A stretch of DNA of 64,000 bases, from assembly GCF_016808095.1 (NCBI RefSeq), contig NC_068970.1, positions 47,899,630 through 47,963,629 on the forward strand, written 5' to 3'. Source of the DNA: Vigna angularis (lineage: Eukaryota > Streptophyta > Magnoliopsida > Fabales > Fabaceae). Below the pieces are notes generated by a model, which was not told where the DNA came from, ran no database searches, and saw nothing but the letters and a program-made list of their open reading frames with translations. How positions within the stretch are numbered: position 1 is the stretch's first letter; every line of letters begins with the position of its first letter. The position numbers and the translations under genes are program-made. This document shows positions 1-12,058 of this stretch, one piece after another.

Positions 1-103
1 TAGAATTTGCGGATTTGACCGATATGATAATATTAAGATATATTTGATGAATAAATTTTACATTTCATAAACTCTTTATTATTACTTTTATAATATTATT
101 TTA

Positions 104-468
104 GGATTAAATATATTTTTGTCTCTTAGTGAAAATTGAAATTAGTTATTTTTCAAAATTTTGGTTTAATTTAGTCTTTCAACTTTAGAAATGTGTGGAT
201 TTAGTCATTTTAACTACATTGGTTAGGTTTATTTAACGTTTCAAATGCATTTCATACTAACATTTAAGTTGTTTACATTATTTGACATATTTTTACTTTA
301 ATATTAATTGAGAAACGCATTTCAAACATCAAATAAACTTAACCAAATTTGGTTAAAGAGACTAAATTCACGTAGTTTTAAAGATGATGAACTAAATTGG
401 TCCAAAGTTTTAGAGATAACTAATTTCAACTTTCACTTAAAGTTAAGAGAAAAAAAAATATATTTAAT
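104..468. mobile_element. Mutator-type foldback MITE
   Basis: The two halves are long imperfect inverted repeats. The left arm begins GATTAAATATATTTTTGTCT, and the reverse complement of the right arm begins with nearly the same bases and stays alignable for well over 100 bases. Long arms with an AT-rich start and a '(G)TCTCTTA' stretch are typical of short non-autonomous Mutator-like elements in legumes. No coding capacity is seen. I could not fix an exact 9-bp target duplication, so the boundaries may be off by a few bases. Confidence 0.55.
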
Positions 469-1029
469 CTTATCATTTTATACATGAAAGTTGAATGAAA
501 TTCAATAAAAAGAATGAAATTTCATTGCGCAGTAAAGAATAATATGACTCATCTAAAACCTTTGTGGTTACTAATATATTTTATTCACTTTGTGTAATTA
601 ACATGACCTTTTAAAGTGTTTACAACAAACCTAAGTATAAGCAAAGAGTGGTTGACAATGTGTATTTTAAATAAGAAAGTGTTATTAATAGAAAAAAAAA
701 ATCAGTGAAATTGACTACTTTTGAAAAGAATAAGAAGAATGAAACATGAAATACATTTTATGTTTCTAGTTTTATTTTAAGATTTTGATTTTCCTTTAAA
801 GACTTGTGCCTTTGAGCTTTGTTTTAATTTTATGAAAGTTGGTTTTACTTTGTTCGACAAATATGAAGTTATTAGTTTTAGTTAACTACCTAACAATATT
901 TATAGTATTATTTTACAAAGTAATATCACTTTTTTCTATTAACACAGGTAATATCACTTATAGTTATGTTCATGCCACTGTTAGGTAAAAAAAATGTGTC
1001 AAGGATAAGGAGTACACAATATTGTTGTA
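469..1029. other. AT-rich spacer, nothing recognised
   Basis: AT-rich sequence with many stops in all frames. I see no gene, tRNA or terminal repeat in it. Confidence 0.5.
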
Positions 1030-2307
1030 CACTAGTACAGGAAAGGGAATATACACCGGTTATTTTTGGTCATAGACCTCGGTTTTCAAACCGAGGCATA
1101 TGAAAACGAGGTAAAAAGTCCGTAAGATACTAATTCGGTTCAATGAACCGAGGTAGTATTCTAGGATTGGACTCGGTTCAACGAACCGAGGCATATCAGT
1201 TCTTCCAAAATTTCTTCCGCGAGCCTTCAGACTGGGTATCTCGTTCGGTTAAGCTCCGTCTTCGAACCTTGCGGGGTTAGGAGTAAAGCAGCCCGAGGTT
1301 AGCACATCTCATTGGTCGTGAAGAAGAGATTGGAAATCAGAGAAGCATGACAAGAGATTGGAAACCGGAAGCCCTAAACACGAATCGCGCCTCCGATTGG
1401 AAATCATAGAACCATGACGACGGCGTAGAAGAGATTGGAAACCGGAAGCCCTAAATAAGAATCGCACCTCCGATTGGAAATCAGAGGACCATGACAACGG
1501 CGTAAAAGAGATTGGAAACCGGAAGCCCTAAATCAGAATCGTGCCTCCACCTGCAACCACAATCAGACCTGCAGAAACCAGATTTAACACCATATAACTA
1601 TCAAGCGGGGATCCAATTGAGAAATCGCAACTCCAGAAGCAGCGAAATCAATCAACCCTAATCGCACAGCCATGGCAACTCTCGCGACGGCGGCAACATG
1701 CTTTAGGGATTTTGGTGACGGTGGCGCGATTTCGGTGATGGTGATGGAAGAAGGTTGAAACGCGGTGGTGGCTGCGTGTTGGAGAAGATGAATGGCGTCC
1801 ATGGAGAACGAAGGCGTTGTGGTAGCGGCTTTGGGTGGCGGCTTGCGGGTTTGCACGTTGTGGCCGACGGCGTGGTTGAACGACGACAACCCCAATGGCC
1901 GGTGATGGTGACGGCCTGATGTGGGGTTTGGTGGAGAGGAAAACTCGTGAGCGGAGGGAGGCAGAGTGGAGGGAGGCAGAGTGCAGAATCGCGAGCGTGC
2001 GAGAGAAAGGGTTTTGTTTTTTATTTTAACTCAAGTTTACTACCCCGGTTTCTCTTATAACCGGTGCCTAAACCTTTTAACTGCACCGGTTAAATAGTAA
2101 ACCGATGTCTAAATCTTTTAAAATGTATATTATATGCCTCGGTTGGATTTTTACTCGAGACAGTAACGTATATAGGCATCGGTTCACGTATAACCGAGGC
2201 ATATAACCACTCAATATTTACAGAAATGCCACCGCGCTTTTATACGCTTCGGTTTCAGTAGAACCGAGACGTATATAGCGCGTTAAAAAAGCTTTTTTTT
2301 ACTAGTG
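1030..2307. mobile_element. Non-autonomous CACTA element 1
   Basis: The left end reads CACTAGTACAGG and the right end, read on the other strand, CACTAGTAAAAA. The element is flanked by the same 3-bp target duplication, GTA, at 1027-1029 and 2308-2310. CACTA ends plus a 3-bp duplication define the En/Spm superfamily. The subterminal regions carry many direct and inverted copies of an ACCGAGGC/CGGTTC motif, as expected of transposase-binding sites in this superfamily. The interior (about 1200-2030) is much richer in G+C than the flanks and has no transposase. Short open frames there (for example minus strand 1584-1895) have no family resemblance and are not called genes. Confidence 0.8.
1354..1545. 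repeat. 77-bp tandem repeat inside CACTA element 1
   Basis: The phrase GAGATTGGAAACCGGAAGCC starts at 1354, 1431 and 1508, exactly 77 bases apart, and the sequence between is nearly the same each time. A partial unit starts at about 1325. The array makes up the left part of the GC-rich core. Confidence 0.75.
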
Positions 2308-3040
2308 GTAGCTGATGTTGAGAAATATATTTATTAAGATAATTAAATAATTAGTAGATGATAAGATGCTTAATACTTTGAATTTTGTTGATTTTGAAAC
2401 TTGTGTATATTTCAGTAAAGGAAAGCAAAATAAGATATCTAAAATTGTTGTAAATAAGATTTCAAACCTATTGAAGATCACTCATTCAAATATTTGTTAT
2501 CTAGAAATGGTTGCAGTGATGTAAAATACTTCATCATCTTTATAAATGATTATTTATGATATATGTATCTCTCAACTTGCTTTGTTTTAAAGATGAAGCT
2601 TTTGGATGTTTTTTTAAGATTTTAAATTTTGGTGTGCTAAACCGTTTTTAGGATTTAACATCTAATGGTTATAGACATCATAATCATAAGCTAGTTAGAA
2701 GGGTCCTCTATAGTTATGTAGACGTGTCTACTGTAGAATGTTTAATAGTTTTGAATTCATTTATAAGTATGAAAATCAAATAACTTAGTGAACATCATCT
2801 AGTGGATTGTATACAATTTTCTAGTTAGAAGTCGTTATGTACGTCTAGCTAACATGTAATCGTTTATAGGCATATATGTAGAAGACTTGTACTTGTAGTA
2901 AATGAAGAGTATGTATACATAAATTTATAACTAAGAACTTTTCATTCAAGCGAATAAACTAAACATTTTTCTTTCATACTTATCTTGCTTCATGAGCTCT
3001 TTGTTCTTCGTATTTAGTTAGTGTAATTTGTAATCATTAT
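2308..3040. other. AT-rich segment, possibly part of a decayed Copia LTR
   Basis: No coding signal. It directly precedes the decayed Copia internal sequence starting near 3050 and could hold its 5' LTR, but no second LTR copy was found to prove this. Confidence 0.3.
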
Positions 3041-3049
3041 TGCATTCTT

Positions 3050-4565
3050 CCTTTCTTTGCTCTCTAGACTTGTTTCTACCATAGGTGAATAACAAATTGT
3101 TATCAAAGTTAGATTTCAATTTTGTTTTGTGTTTAAGGTTAAGATTCTTACGAAAAAGTGCTCATTGAAGATCGAGAAGTTCAATAAAAGAATAATCTCA
3201 ATTTATGAAGGATCAAGACGAAAAGGCCTTCTTAAGGAGTAGTGAGTGTGATCCACTTTTCATAAGCACGTCACATATAAAGAAGCAACTTTTGGACTAG
3301 ATTAAGAAAGAAAAAAACTCATTTTATGATTCTTTTATTATTATCAAATTATGCTCTTTATGAGATTGTGAAGGAAAAAAATTATATGGCATTGTGTCCA
3401 ACGTTGGAAATGTTGTTCATGACAAAGTTCATTTGCTACAATTTTTATGGTAAAGGAGTTTGTTTAGGTTACATATGAAGGAAAGTACAACATTTAAGAC
3501 TTTTCTCGATGAGTTCAATTCAAACTTAATGAAACTCTGATATAATAATGTAAGGTAAAAGATTAAAATGAAATAATGATTCTTCTAAACTCTTTCACTT
3601 TGCCCTATGAGACTTGTTGAGTTCTTTGGACAATCAAGTTGATTTCATAATCCTTGAAGTGGTTAAGTTTAACCTTTATAAATAAATTTCTTTCCTTAAG
3701 GCATTTGAGACTATCAAAGATGCATCGTCTTCAGGGTTGGTGGTCATCAAGAACGATAAAAAGGCCAAGAAGTTAAAGAAGGAAAAGGTTGTTCCTAAAT
3801 ATGTTTGTAGATATTGTAAGTAAGTTGGACATTAAAGGAGGGATTATCTAATATTGGGGAAGTAGTATTGAGTGATAGATATAGTTCAAATGGTGGAGTC
3901 TTTTGATAACTACTTTAGGGTACAAAATCATCTCAAGACAACATGCGTCTAATAGGTTAGTGTTGGATTTTGGATGCTTTTTTAAATGTGTTACCAAAGA
4001 GACTTATTTACTATGCTTAAGTTAACTGTGGTAACATGTTGATGGACAATGATGCTTATTTTTTTTATCAACAAAGATACATGATGACAGTTCATACATA
4101 GACCAATGTCATATATGTTCACAAGCTTAGGGATAACCTTAATTATTAAAGTCTTAGATATGAAGGGTTCCAAATGAAATATAAAGGGAGGAGTGATGCA
4201 AATAAGGTGAAGGAGTGGTGTTATGGTGATGTAGGGGTCTAGGACACATGAATGCTAAAGGGCTAGACATCTATTCCAAAAAAGGCTACTTTCAAACTAG
4301 AAGATGAGATTTTTGTTTTATTTTGTTTTGTGAGCACTATATGTGTTTGGTAAGTAACACTAACAAAGCTTTCTACAAGGTTGCACAAGGTGAATGACAT
4401 ATTGGACTACGTTCGTGCAAATAGTTGGTGGTTACCAAAAGTTCCTATTTCTTTAAATTATCAGTTATTACTTAAGATTTACATGTGTTATGCTTCCACT
4501 ACCAAATTGAGTTGCAAGAACAATGAAAGAAATAGCGCAATGTTGATTTCCAATAAGAAATTCCA
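3050..4565 (+). pseudogene. Decayed Ty1/Copia gag-protease-integrase remnant
   Basis: Scattered, frame-broken pieces follow Copia order. Near 3165-3180 is a gag start resembling 'IEKFN'. Near 3800-3850 is a degraded zinc knuckle (VCRYC followed by VGH with stops between). Near 3960 is a protease-like 'WILD' followed by a decayed continuation. At about 4250-4275 is a pre-integrase piece, and at 4381-4430 an integrase start resembling 'LDYVRANSWWLPKVP', where an intact element would have a D-W-G-P motif. Stops and frameshifts are dense, and no reverse transcriptase or LTR pair was found. It is an old truncated insertion with no function. The family assignment rests on motif order and not on any intact domain. 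Confidence 0.5.
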
Positions 4566-5934
4566 ATGACAAAGGAAAAAAGAACATAAAAAATATTAAA
4601 TTAAATATCTTTGTTAAAACACATGTCTATTTCATGCATACCCAATACACATGGGTTATTGATTAGGTTGTTGTTGAAACATTTAAATTATTTCTACTAT
4701 ACTATAGAAACTTTAATATTGCTAAGATAGTAACCCAAAAATATTGGTATGGGTAAGATAGCTTAAAGTTGTCTCCCAATGAGCACATAATTGATTCTTA
4801 TAAAAACTATACAAAATTTTAATTAAACTAAATAAAAATAATACAAGAAAATAAAGTTAAATAAAATAAATAAAAGATTAAATGAAAAAATAATAAATCA
4901 TGGAAAGAAATCAAATTGGAAAAGGATAAAAGAGAAAATCAATAATAATGAAAATAGGTTAATTCTACTGCTTTTTCATAATATGATCCATATAATTGGT
5001 TATCTAAAGATTATTGTTCAATTAATTATTGTATTAGATTTTCAAGTTAATAATTGTAAAGTTCTAATTAATTTGTTGGTGTTCTCACTATTAACCAAAG
5101 TACAATCTCAATCTCAATTAAAAGGGATAACTTTTTAGACTATTCATAGTAAATTCAACTAAAGTACAATCTCAATCCAAATTTTCTATGTCTAATCATG
5201 TATATTCTTTTATCTCTTTATGAAGTAAAAAACTAATTAACAGAAATAGAATCTTGCTTAACTCTTGTTAAATTTTTTTATCTTTAATCAATGCATAGTC
5301 TCAATTATTGGTAAAAACACATTCAGTCATATACAAGTTTCTAACTTTAATCAACGTATAGTCTCAATTACAATTAAAAACCTCTTGAATCATATGATTA
5401 ATATGCATGTAGATTAAATATTGTGCTAACTAGCTACAATGTAAAAATCATTACTTTTACTTGATTTGGAAATAAAAAGGCATATATAAACATAAATCAT
5501 ATCATAATTAAAAGAACAACAAATTTATTTCTTATAACATTAGAATCTAGTTAAGAAATTACAATAGAATTAACCATAAAAGCTTACCACTCCATGGTGG
5601 AGACAATGAAATCAGGTCCCCCAAAGGGTTCTAAACCTCTTCTGATATGTTTTCCTAAGTCTTTTTATATAGAAATTGGATTGATCTTTCTTTTGGGATT
5701 TTCTATTGCTTTAATACTCTTTTTGATAATGTAATCTCTTCTAATTATCTTTTAAATAAATCTAATGTCGTTGAGATATATTTGGTTGTCATGGAGATTT
5801 AAAAATATTTAAGAAGATCTTGTTAGATTCAAAAAGATTTGACAATTATTATCTTTTGATGTTCTATGATATGATTAAATAAGATAATTATTTAAATATA
5901 TCAATTGAAATATCTAAAGATATATTTGAAGTAA
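4566..5934. other. AT-rich segment with repeat-like phrases
   Basis: No open frame of note. The phrases TACAATCTCAATC and ATAGTCTCAATTA recur near 5100, 5165, 5290 and 5350, and 'GTTGTCTCCCAATGAGCAC' (near 4770) looks like LTR-retroelement sequence. I could not define element ends. Confidence 0.3.
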
Positions 5935-6339
5935 TAGGAAACACTACAAGGGGTTTGAATAGTGTTTCTGTAAATCTTTTTCAAAGCTGAAGTTTGATCA
6001 TAGTAGATGAATATTGGATGATCCTCATGAGAAACTTAGTTCTTATGTTATAAACGTTGTTATGATAAATGCGTTTATGGTCTCAGTATGTAGCTTATCT
6101 TTGTGGCGTTTAGAAAAAGTAACTCTTAGAAAATGAGGTGTCTGTTAACAGACGTGCATGTTAAGGATTTGTTTTCCATATAAGATGAACTTTTTTAAAT
6201 ATAAGACATGGCACACAAACTTTTATATTGGTTCAATCAACTGACCTACGTCTAGTTCTTCTCTAAGATAACATAGAGGGTTCCACTAAATTTTCAATGA
6301 AATACATATGAGTATACTTACCACTCCTGGTTTCACAAG

Positions 6340-7130
6340 TTAAACTCAATAACCCCCATTTCTGTGACTAGTACTGAGTATCACCCACTCATGGTTGCAC
6401 AAGATTATTCATCACCCCTGGTATCCTTAGACGCTCCCAATATCCTTCAGATACACTATCTAGTTGAGTTTGACCCATTTCTGGTTGTCATAGTTAACCT
6501 AGTAACCCCCGTTACCGTGACCCTGACTGAGTTTCACCCATTCCTCGTTGTGCAGTATTCTTCACCACTCATGGTATCCCTAAACACTCATAGTATCCCC
6601 AAAATACACTATCTAGTTGACTTTAACTCACTCTTGTTTGTCGTAGTCAACCTAGTAACCCCCGTTACTATGACCTTGATTGAGTTTCACCCACTCCTAG
6701 TTGTGTAATATTCTTCACTCAGTATCCTTCAGATACACTATCTAGTTAAGTTTAACACACTCTTGGTTGTCGTAGTCAACCTAGTAACCCCCGTTACTAT
6801 GACCTTGATTGAGTTTCATCCATTCTTAGTTGTGCAATATTCTTCACTAGTCTTGGTATTTGTAGACACTATTGGTATCCTTTAGATACACTATATAGTT
6901 AAGTTTAACCCACTCATGGTTTTCATACTCAACCCAGTAACCCTCGTTACTGTGACTCTGATTCAGTTTCACTCACTCCTGATTGTGCAGTATTCTTCAC
7001 CACTTATGGAATCCCTAGACACTGACGGTATCTTCTTGATACATTGTCTAGTTGAGTTTCAATCACTCCTACTTTTCACTATACAATCCCATCTAGTTAC
7101 CGTTTAACTCCATCAAGTTAAAGGTCAGAG
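6340..7130 (+). repeat. 153-bp tandem repeat array
   Basis: The marker AACC(T/C)AGTAACCC(C/T)CGTTAC begins at 6496, 6649, 6778 and 6931, with spacings of 153, 129 and 153, so one unit has lost 24 bases. Partial units flank both ends. The related copy at 25.6 kb has only one degenerate unit. Open frames at 6364-6708 and 6916-7107 simply translate the repeat. Confidence 0.75.
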
Positions 7131-7361
7131 TTTCACCCATTCCTGGTTTCCACTAAACACACTTGTTTAGCTACCATTTAACTTTTCAAAGTTAAATGTA
7201 AAGTGTCTTAATTCTCTTCAGAATTTACAATTAAAAAATTGGTTACAAATCCTTAGATGATAACTCTTATAGAGAGGATATGTGTTCAATACAATTCAAT
7301 CTAACAGACTCACTAAATACTTTCCCTCTTCTCTCTTCCTTCAAAAGTAAGCTTATATATC

Positions 7362-8599
7362 TAATAACGGTTGAAAAATCGTTATTTTTATACTTAATTT
7401 TGATATTAAAAACAACCTTTATGACTTAGAAACTAGCTTGAAATCATGCTTTTTCTTAAGTTTTGGAAATAAGAGAGTTTGATGGGTTTTATGCTTGGTT
7501 TTCCTTGTTTTGGCAGGAATTAAGATGAATTAGATGAAAGAAGTTGAAGTAGTAAGGAGTTGGACTCAGGAAAGGAAGTAAAAGTGAACAAAAGAAGAGT
7601 CGCAGTCACCGCTGAGCGGAACTTTTACCGCTGAGCGGCATTCTGAAGCACCGCAGTCATCGTTGAGGGCCAAAACTGTAGCTGAGCGCCATTTAGAAGA
7701 GCTGCACGTACCGCTAAGCGCCAAAAGTGTCGCTGAGTGTCATTTATTGGGCTTGGGCCTATTTTCTGTAATTTTTAATAAACTATATAAGGGTTTAGTC
7801 GACCGAGGGTTGGTATCTTTGGACAGCAAGAGGCGAAATCACACTTTCTTCACCCCTTGGAGGAGGATTTTGGATGCGGAAGCTCTTTTCTTCAAATTCT
7901 AAGGTTCTATCTTTCATTCTTTCATTGTTTTTCATTTAGTTTCACCATGTCTATGGTGAAATAAACCTTTATTGTTGTTGGGGAACGGATGTAATCCTTT
8001 GAAACTCTTATGTATTGAATTGGTTCTATATTTTATATGCATGATTTTTTTAACTCATTCAATTGCATGATCATTGATGTTATCTATATGGACACATATA
8101 GGTAAATCTAGAACTGGGGAAATTCTCCCGGAAGCAATATTACCTAGACATATGAATAGGAGGATCGATTGTCTTTAAGCTTCTGTGCGAGTGTAATGCA
8201 TGAATAATTGCTAGGGAGACAAGACATTGTAAACTAGTGATTAGGATTAGGCTTTCTTCACCGAGACATCGAGTTTAAGGTAAATTAGAAAGTGACATTA
8301 ACATTAATCAAGAAAGATGAATTCATGAATACATGAGGGTAGATAGGATGAGTTGGAAACCCCAACAACATAATCATTCATATTTTATATCCATCTCTTT
8401 TGCTTCTTTCGATCCAATTGATCAAAACTGGCATTCATGTATATTTTCTGCAATTCAAACACAATGATTTCGTTTACAAGTCTAATTTATTCAAGAAATC
8501 ACATAACTGTCTAGGCCGTGAGTCCTTTGGGAAATGATACTTGGTTTTACCATTTTATTATTACTTGATACGATTGGGTACACTTGCCGAGTGTTAACA
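7362..8599 (+). mobile_element. Solo LTR, probably of an Athila-like Ty3/gypsy element
   Basis: A 1238-bp unit from TAATAACGG to GTTAACA, bounded by the perfect 5-bp duplication ATATC (7357-7361 and 8600-8604). The host repeat resumes on the right with GAAGCTTGAGAATG, as in the uninterrupted copy near 25886, which confirms an insertion. A second copy of the same LTR lies at 47591-48837 on the minus strand, where it is followed by a sequence resembling the Athila primer-binding region. The unit has a TATA box at 7784-7790, preceded by an array of CCGCTGAGCGG palindromes. The first base pair is TA and not the usual TG. The compound microsatellite at 8639 lies just outside it. Family assignment is an inference; the insertion itself is well supported. 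Confidence 0.75.
7784..7790 (+). promoter_or_regulatory. TATA box of the solo LTR
   Basis: TATATAA followed by GGGTTTAG. It lies about 45 bases after the last unit of the GCTGAGCGG-type array. The same spacing and flanking bases (GGGC-TGGGCCTA-TTTCTGTA) recur in the minus-strand copy, with TATATAAG at 48424-48431. Confidence 0.5.
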
Positions 8600-8638
8600 A
8601 TATCAGTGAAGCTTGAGAATGTTTCTTTTCTTGAAATT

Positions 8639-8657
8639 TTCTCTCTCTCTCTCTCTT

Positions 8658-8727
<70 letters not shown>
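8639..8727. repeat. Compound microsatellite (CT)n(GT)n(AT)n
   Basis: Uninterrupted CT, then GT, then AT dinucleotide runs. The overlapping open frames with IYIYIY strings are artefacts of this tract. Confidence 0.95.
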
Positions 8728-8728
<1 letters not shown>

Positions 8729-10279
8729 CTACACAAGATTATTTACTCTAAACAGTTTTGAGAGAATCCTTGCTCTTTTCATGAGGATGCTTTTCATATC
8801 AATCTTTAAGTGCCAATCCCCCCTCTCTTCTTCTTCAATGATCTTCTATTTATATTCCTTTTGACAGTGTAGGCGTTAGACTATGCTTGTCCTCAAGATT
8901 TAGTGATAATGTAGGCGTTAGACGATGCTTGTCCTTGAGATTCGGCTCTTCGTAGCTTTAGTCATAAGTGGCTGTCATAGGTTGATGTCTACTTGTTAGA
9001 GTAGACTCACTTTTTTAGTACTTTATCAAAAGTGGATCGTAATTTCTCTTTGGCGCGACTTTTGATGAGAAGATTGTTCCATAAATGTCTTATTGTCTCT
9101 AACGTCAATTTTTGACTTGTATTTGATAGAGAAGATGAACGCTTGTAATAGGCAATATGCATAAGGTAGAGCAGATATGCATGCAGTAGATATGTCATTT
9201 CTCTTATTCTTTTGTTGTTTTTAAATGTTGAACATTTAATAATATTTAATAATTGTTCGGAACAACAAAGTTTTTCACATTTTCTACCGTTCATGTATGA
9301 TTTGTTTGTTTGAGATTTCTAGTGAAGATACTAAATGTTTCATGGGAGTTTCATTGTTGGATGAAAACATGTTTAACACATGGTATCGTTTAACTTATGA
9401 GAGGCTTCTCCTAATTGGCGCTTTGTTTAGTAGATACCTGTTGAGTTCAAAAGTGTGTTTAGCAAGCCATCTTTTATTATGTCTTTTTGAAACAAGGTTT
9501 GTTCTTTTAGTGCGTTTAGAAAAAAAATCATTTTATAATAAGAGTTCATCTAGCTTGTTTAGCTTGGTATGCTACGAGTGCGTTTAGCAAGATTCTCATT
9601 CGATATGAGTTTTTGAATTACGTTTAAGATTTTTGGTGTGCTTTCCTAAAAAATATTTTCTACCCTTTCATCTATCACGTTATATCTAGAGTTCGTTTAA
9701 TCATCGTTTAGCAATCTTTTAGCATTAGTTGCATTCAGTAAAACACTCATTGCACATTAAATAGAGACATTGTTTAATGACGCGTCTTACAAAGGCTTTT
9801 TCCTTAGCGGTTCTCTTAAGCTTCGTTTTCCTATTTGCATTGTGGATTTCAGAAGGATAATACTTTGTCAGACATCTTTTTTTCAGTGCTGTTCATTACT
9901 CCATAAGATGTGTGAAGTCACTAGCCTTTCCCTTAACAAACTTTCTTAGTTCTTACATTCTTATGTTTTGCATATAAGATTCTTTAGATATTGTACGTTG
10001 TTGTGCTTAGTGTTTTATCAGTTTTACTTGAATGTTTCTTGTACGTGTTATATGTTTTAACCCTATTGTGTGAACTTTTTTTATGCTTCTATGTTGTTTC
10101 ATCTTAATTCTTCTATTATTTAAACATCTTATGTAGCTTTAGTCAGAACTCTTGATTAGGCTTGTTATGCAGATGTGCAGATGTTTCTAGTCTTGACTTT
10201 GTATTTCTATGTTGCTTCTCTGACTTTAATGTTTCAACCATTGTAATATGTTCTTTGTGTTTATACTCTTTTATATATT

Positions 10280-11100
10280 TGATGACCAAAGATTTGCCCT
10301 AAGCAAGGAATTTAGGTCATTGTATTTGGCCATGTTGTGTAGGTTTGTCTAAGGCTTGTATTAACATCTAAGTAGCATAGGATTTTCCTTAAGTTAGACA
10401 TCCAAACCAAGTGCAAAGTTTATGCCATGGAGAGGATTTATTGTTTAGAAGTGGCCACATGGCACCCTAGGAGTGGAGAAGATTTATTTTTGGTAGTGGC
10501 CACATGTCCCTCCACCATTGGAGAGGATTTTGTTTTAGTAGTGGTCACATGACACTCTAGGAATGGAGATCATTGTGTTTGTGAGTGGCCACATGTCCTT
10601 CCATCATTGGATAGGATTTGTGGACACTTTTCTACTCCTTAGAAGGCCTCATTTTTTGCCAATGAGAGCAATGGTGGGAGATCATGCTTTTAGGGTTAGA
10701 AGGAGACACCCTTAGCCTATAAATAAAGGTGTCTCTACCCTTGTATTTCATCTTGGATTAATGTAATGTTATACTGCCAAATTGTAGCCATACACTTCCT
10801 TGATCAAGACTAGAACAAGCCTAGAGTCTATTCTAGTCACCTACCTCATGGAGTTGGCCTAACCTCTCCTTGAACCATCAAACTACACACCATTTTCACC
10901 ATACCACTCAAAATCGTGAGTTATCTCCCTAACCACCACCATTGAGGAACATATCACCATTTCCCACCCCATTTCCGCAATGATATCCACAATAGGGACC
11001 ATCTCCTTGCATCCTTCTAAGCTTTAGGCCAACCTAGCTCAAGGAGGTTGTTATCAAAACACCTATCTCTTTGATTATTTTGTTTCATTGAGGTCAGTTT
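10280..11100 (+). repeat. LTR-like block with TATA box and 45-bp repeats
   Basis: It contains a four- to five-copy array of a 44-46 bp unit (starts at 10428, 10474, 10519, 10564, 10608) carrying GTGGCCACATG, then a clear CCTATAAATA box near 10717. After that comes a C/A-rich stretch with no long open frame. This layout (array, TATA box, transcribed leader) fits a retrotransposon LTR. Neither end nor a target duplication could be fixed, and a degenerate host promoter cannot be excluded. Confidence 0.35.
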
Positions 11101-12058
11101 CCTAGATTACGAGTGTGACTATTTTTGGGGAAATCAGTCATGGTTATACACGAATGTTCTCCTTGTTTGTGTTGATAAATAAATTATTACTAGTCTATAA
11201 ATTATAAAAAAAATAGAAATTATTAATTGTATCTTGTATTTAAACTCAAAATTAGTACATAAGCTAAAATTTCTATTCTAGAACACATTTTTATTCATGA
11301 GTAGAACTCATGATTTATGTTGAGCTTAGAAATGTATATTATGTGTTCAAAATGTTCTTTGTTAAATGTTTATTATGTTCTGAATAATTTTTCATTTATA
11401 GGTTTTGGTTTCGGGTCAAAACCAATTTAATTTTAAAGAAAAACACAACATTTATGTTTGCTCATGTAGTCAGACATAAATTTATGTATGAAATTATATA
11501 GTCAAACGTAAATTTATGCCGAGATTATATCAAAAAAATAATTTGACATAAATTTACATCTCGTACAACTACATCTAACCTTCAATGGGCATAAAAGACT
11601 CAAAATAACATATTTAAAAACCTTCTTTGTATTAGTGATCCATAATCCTACCTGATCAATGCGAGAATTTTTCATTAATGTTGGAATGGGTTTATACATC
11701 CCTAACTCAATCTTTCAATAACCAAATATAGCTCTCTTAGATCTTCCAACCAACAACGGGAGTCTTAGATATTTAGATGTCTTAAGGCCTTCATTAACAC
11801 CTATAAAGTTTACAATTTTATGACTCATACTTTTACCCACAATTCTAGAAAACAATACTCCATATTAGACAAAATTCATGCATTAAGATATATAGTTGAA
11901 TTTAAGTTTAAGTTAACTTCATGGAACCGTTTAAGTAGGCTTGCCCTTATTTATATATTATAATTTGGTTTTATATCTCTAATCAGTGTAGGATTTCCAA
12001 CACATTCCTTCATATCAAGTGTATTCACGCCAATGATATCGAATGTGAGAATTGAGAG
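11101..12058. other. AT-rich spacer, nothing recognised
   Basis: Many stops in all frames and no terminal repeats. The minus-strand frame at 11514-11699 has no family features. Confidence 0.5.

Larger units (their letters stand above)
5940..9800 (+). repeat. Dispersed LTR-like repeat, copy A (interrupted)
   Basis: This copy matches a second one at 25157 onward in order and content. Both start with an AACACTA-AAGGGG-TTGAATAGTG phrase. They then share a TATATTGGTTCA / TATATCGGTTCA stretch, a block of 'CTGGTATCC...GATACACTATCTAGTTGAGTTT' phrases, and the later 'ATATGCATGCAG...AGA' and 'CTACCGTTC' stretches (about 9160-9290 here). Copy A differs by a tandem expansion at 6340-7130 and by a solo LTR insertion at 7362-8599. 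Length and composition suit an LTR of a large retroelement. Its right end is not defined, and homology fades after about 9420. Confidence 0.5.

Noticed and set aside
1584..1895. 103-codon minus-strand frame in CACTA element 1
   Set aside because: Caused by the GC-rich core. No domain and no intron-exon logic.
8491..8864. Three open frames with long IYIY strings on both strands
   Set aside because: Translations of a CT/GT/AT microsatellite.
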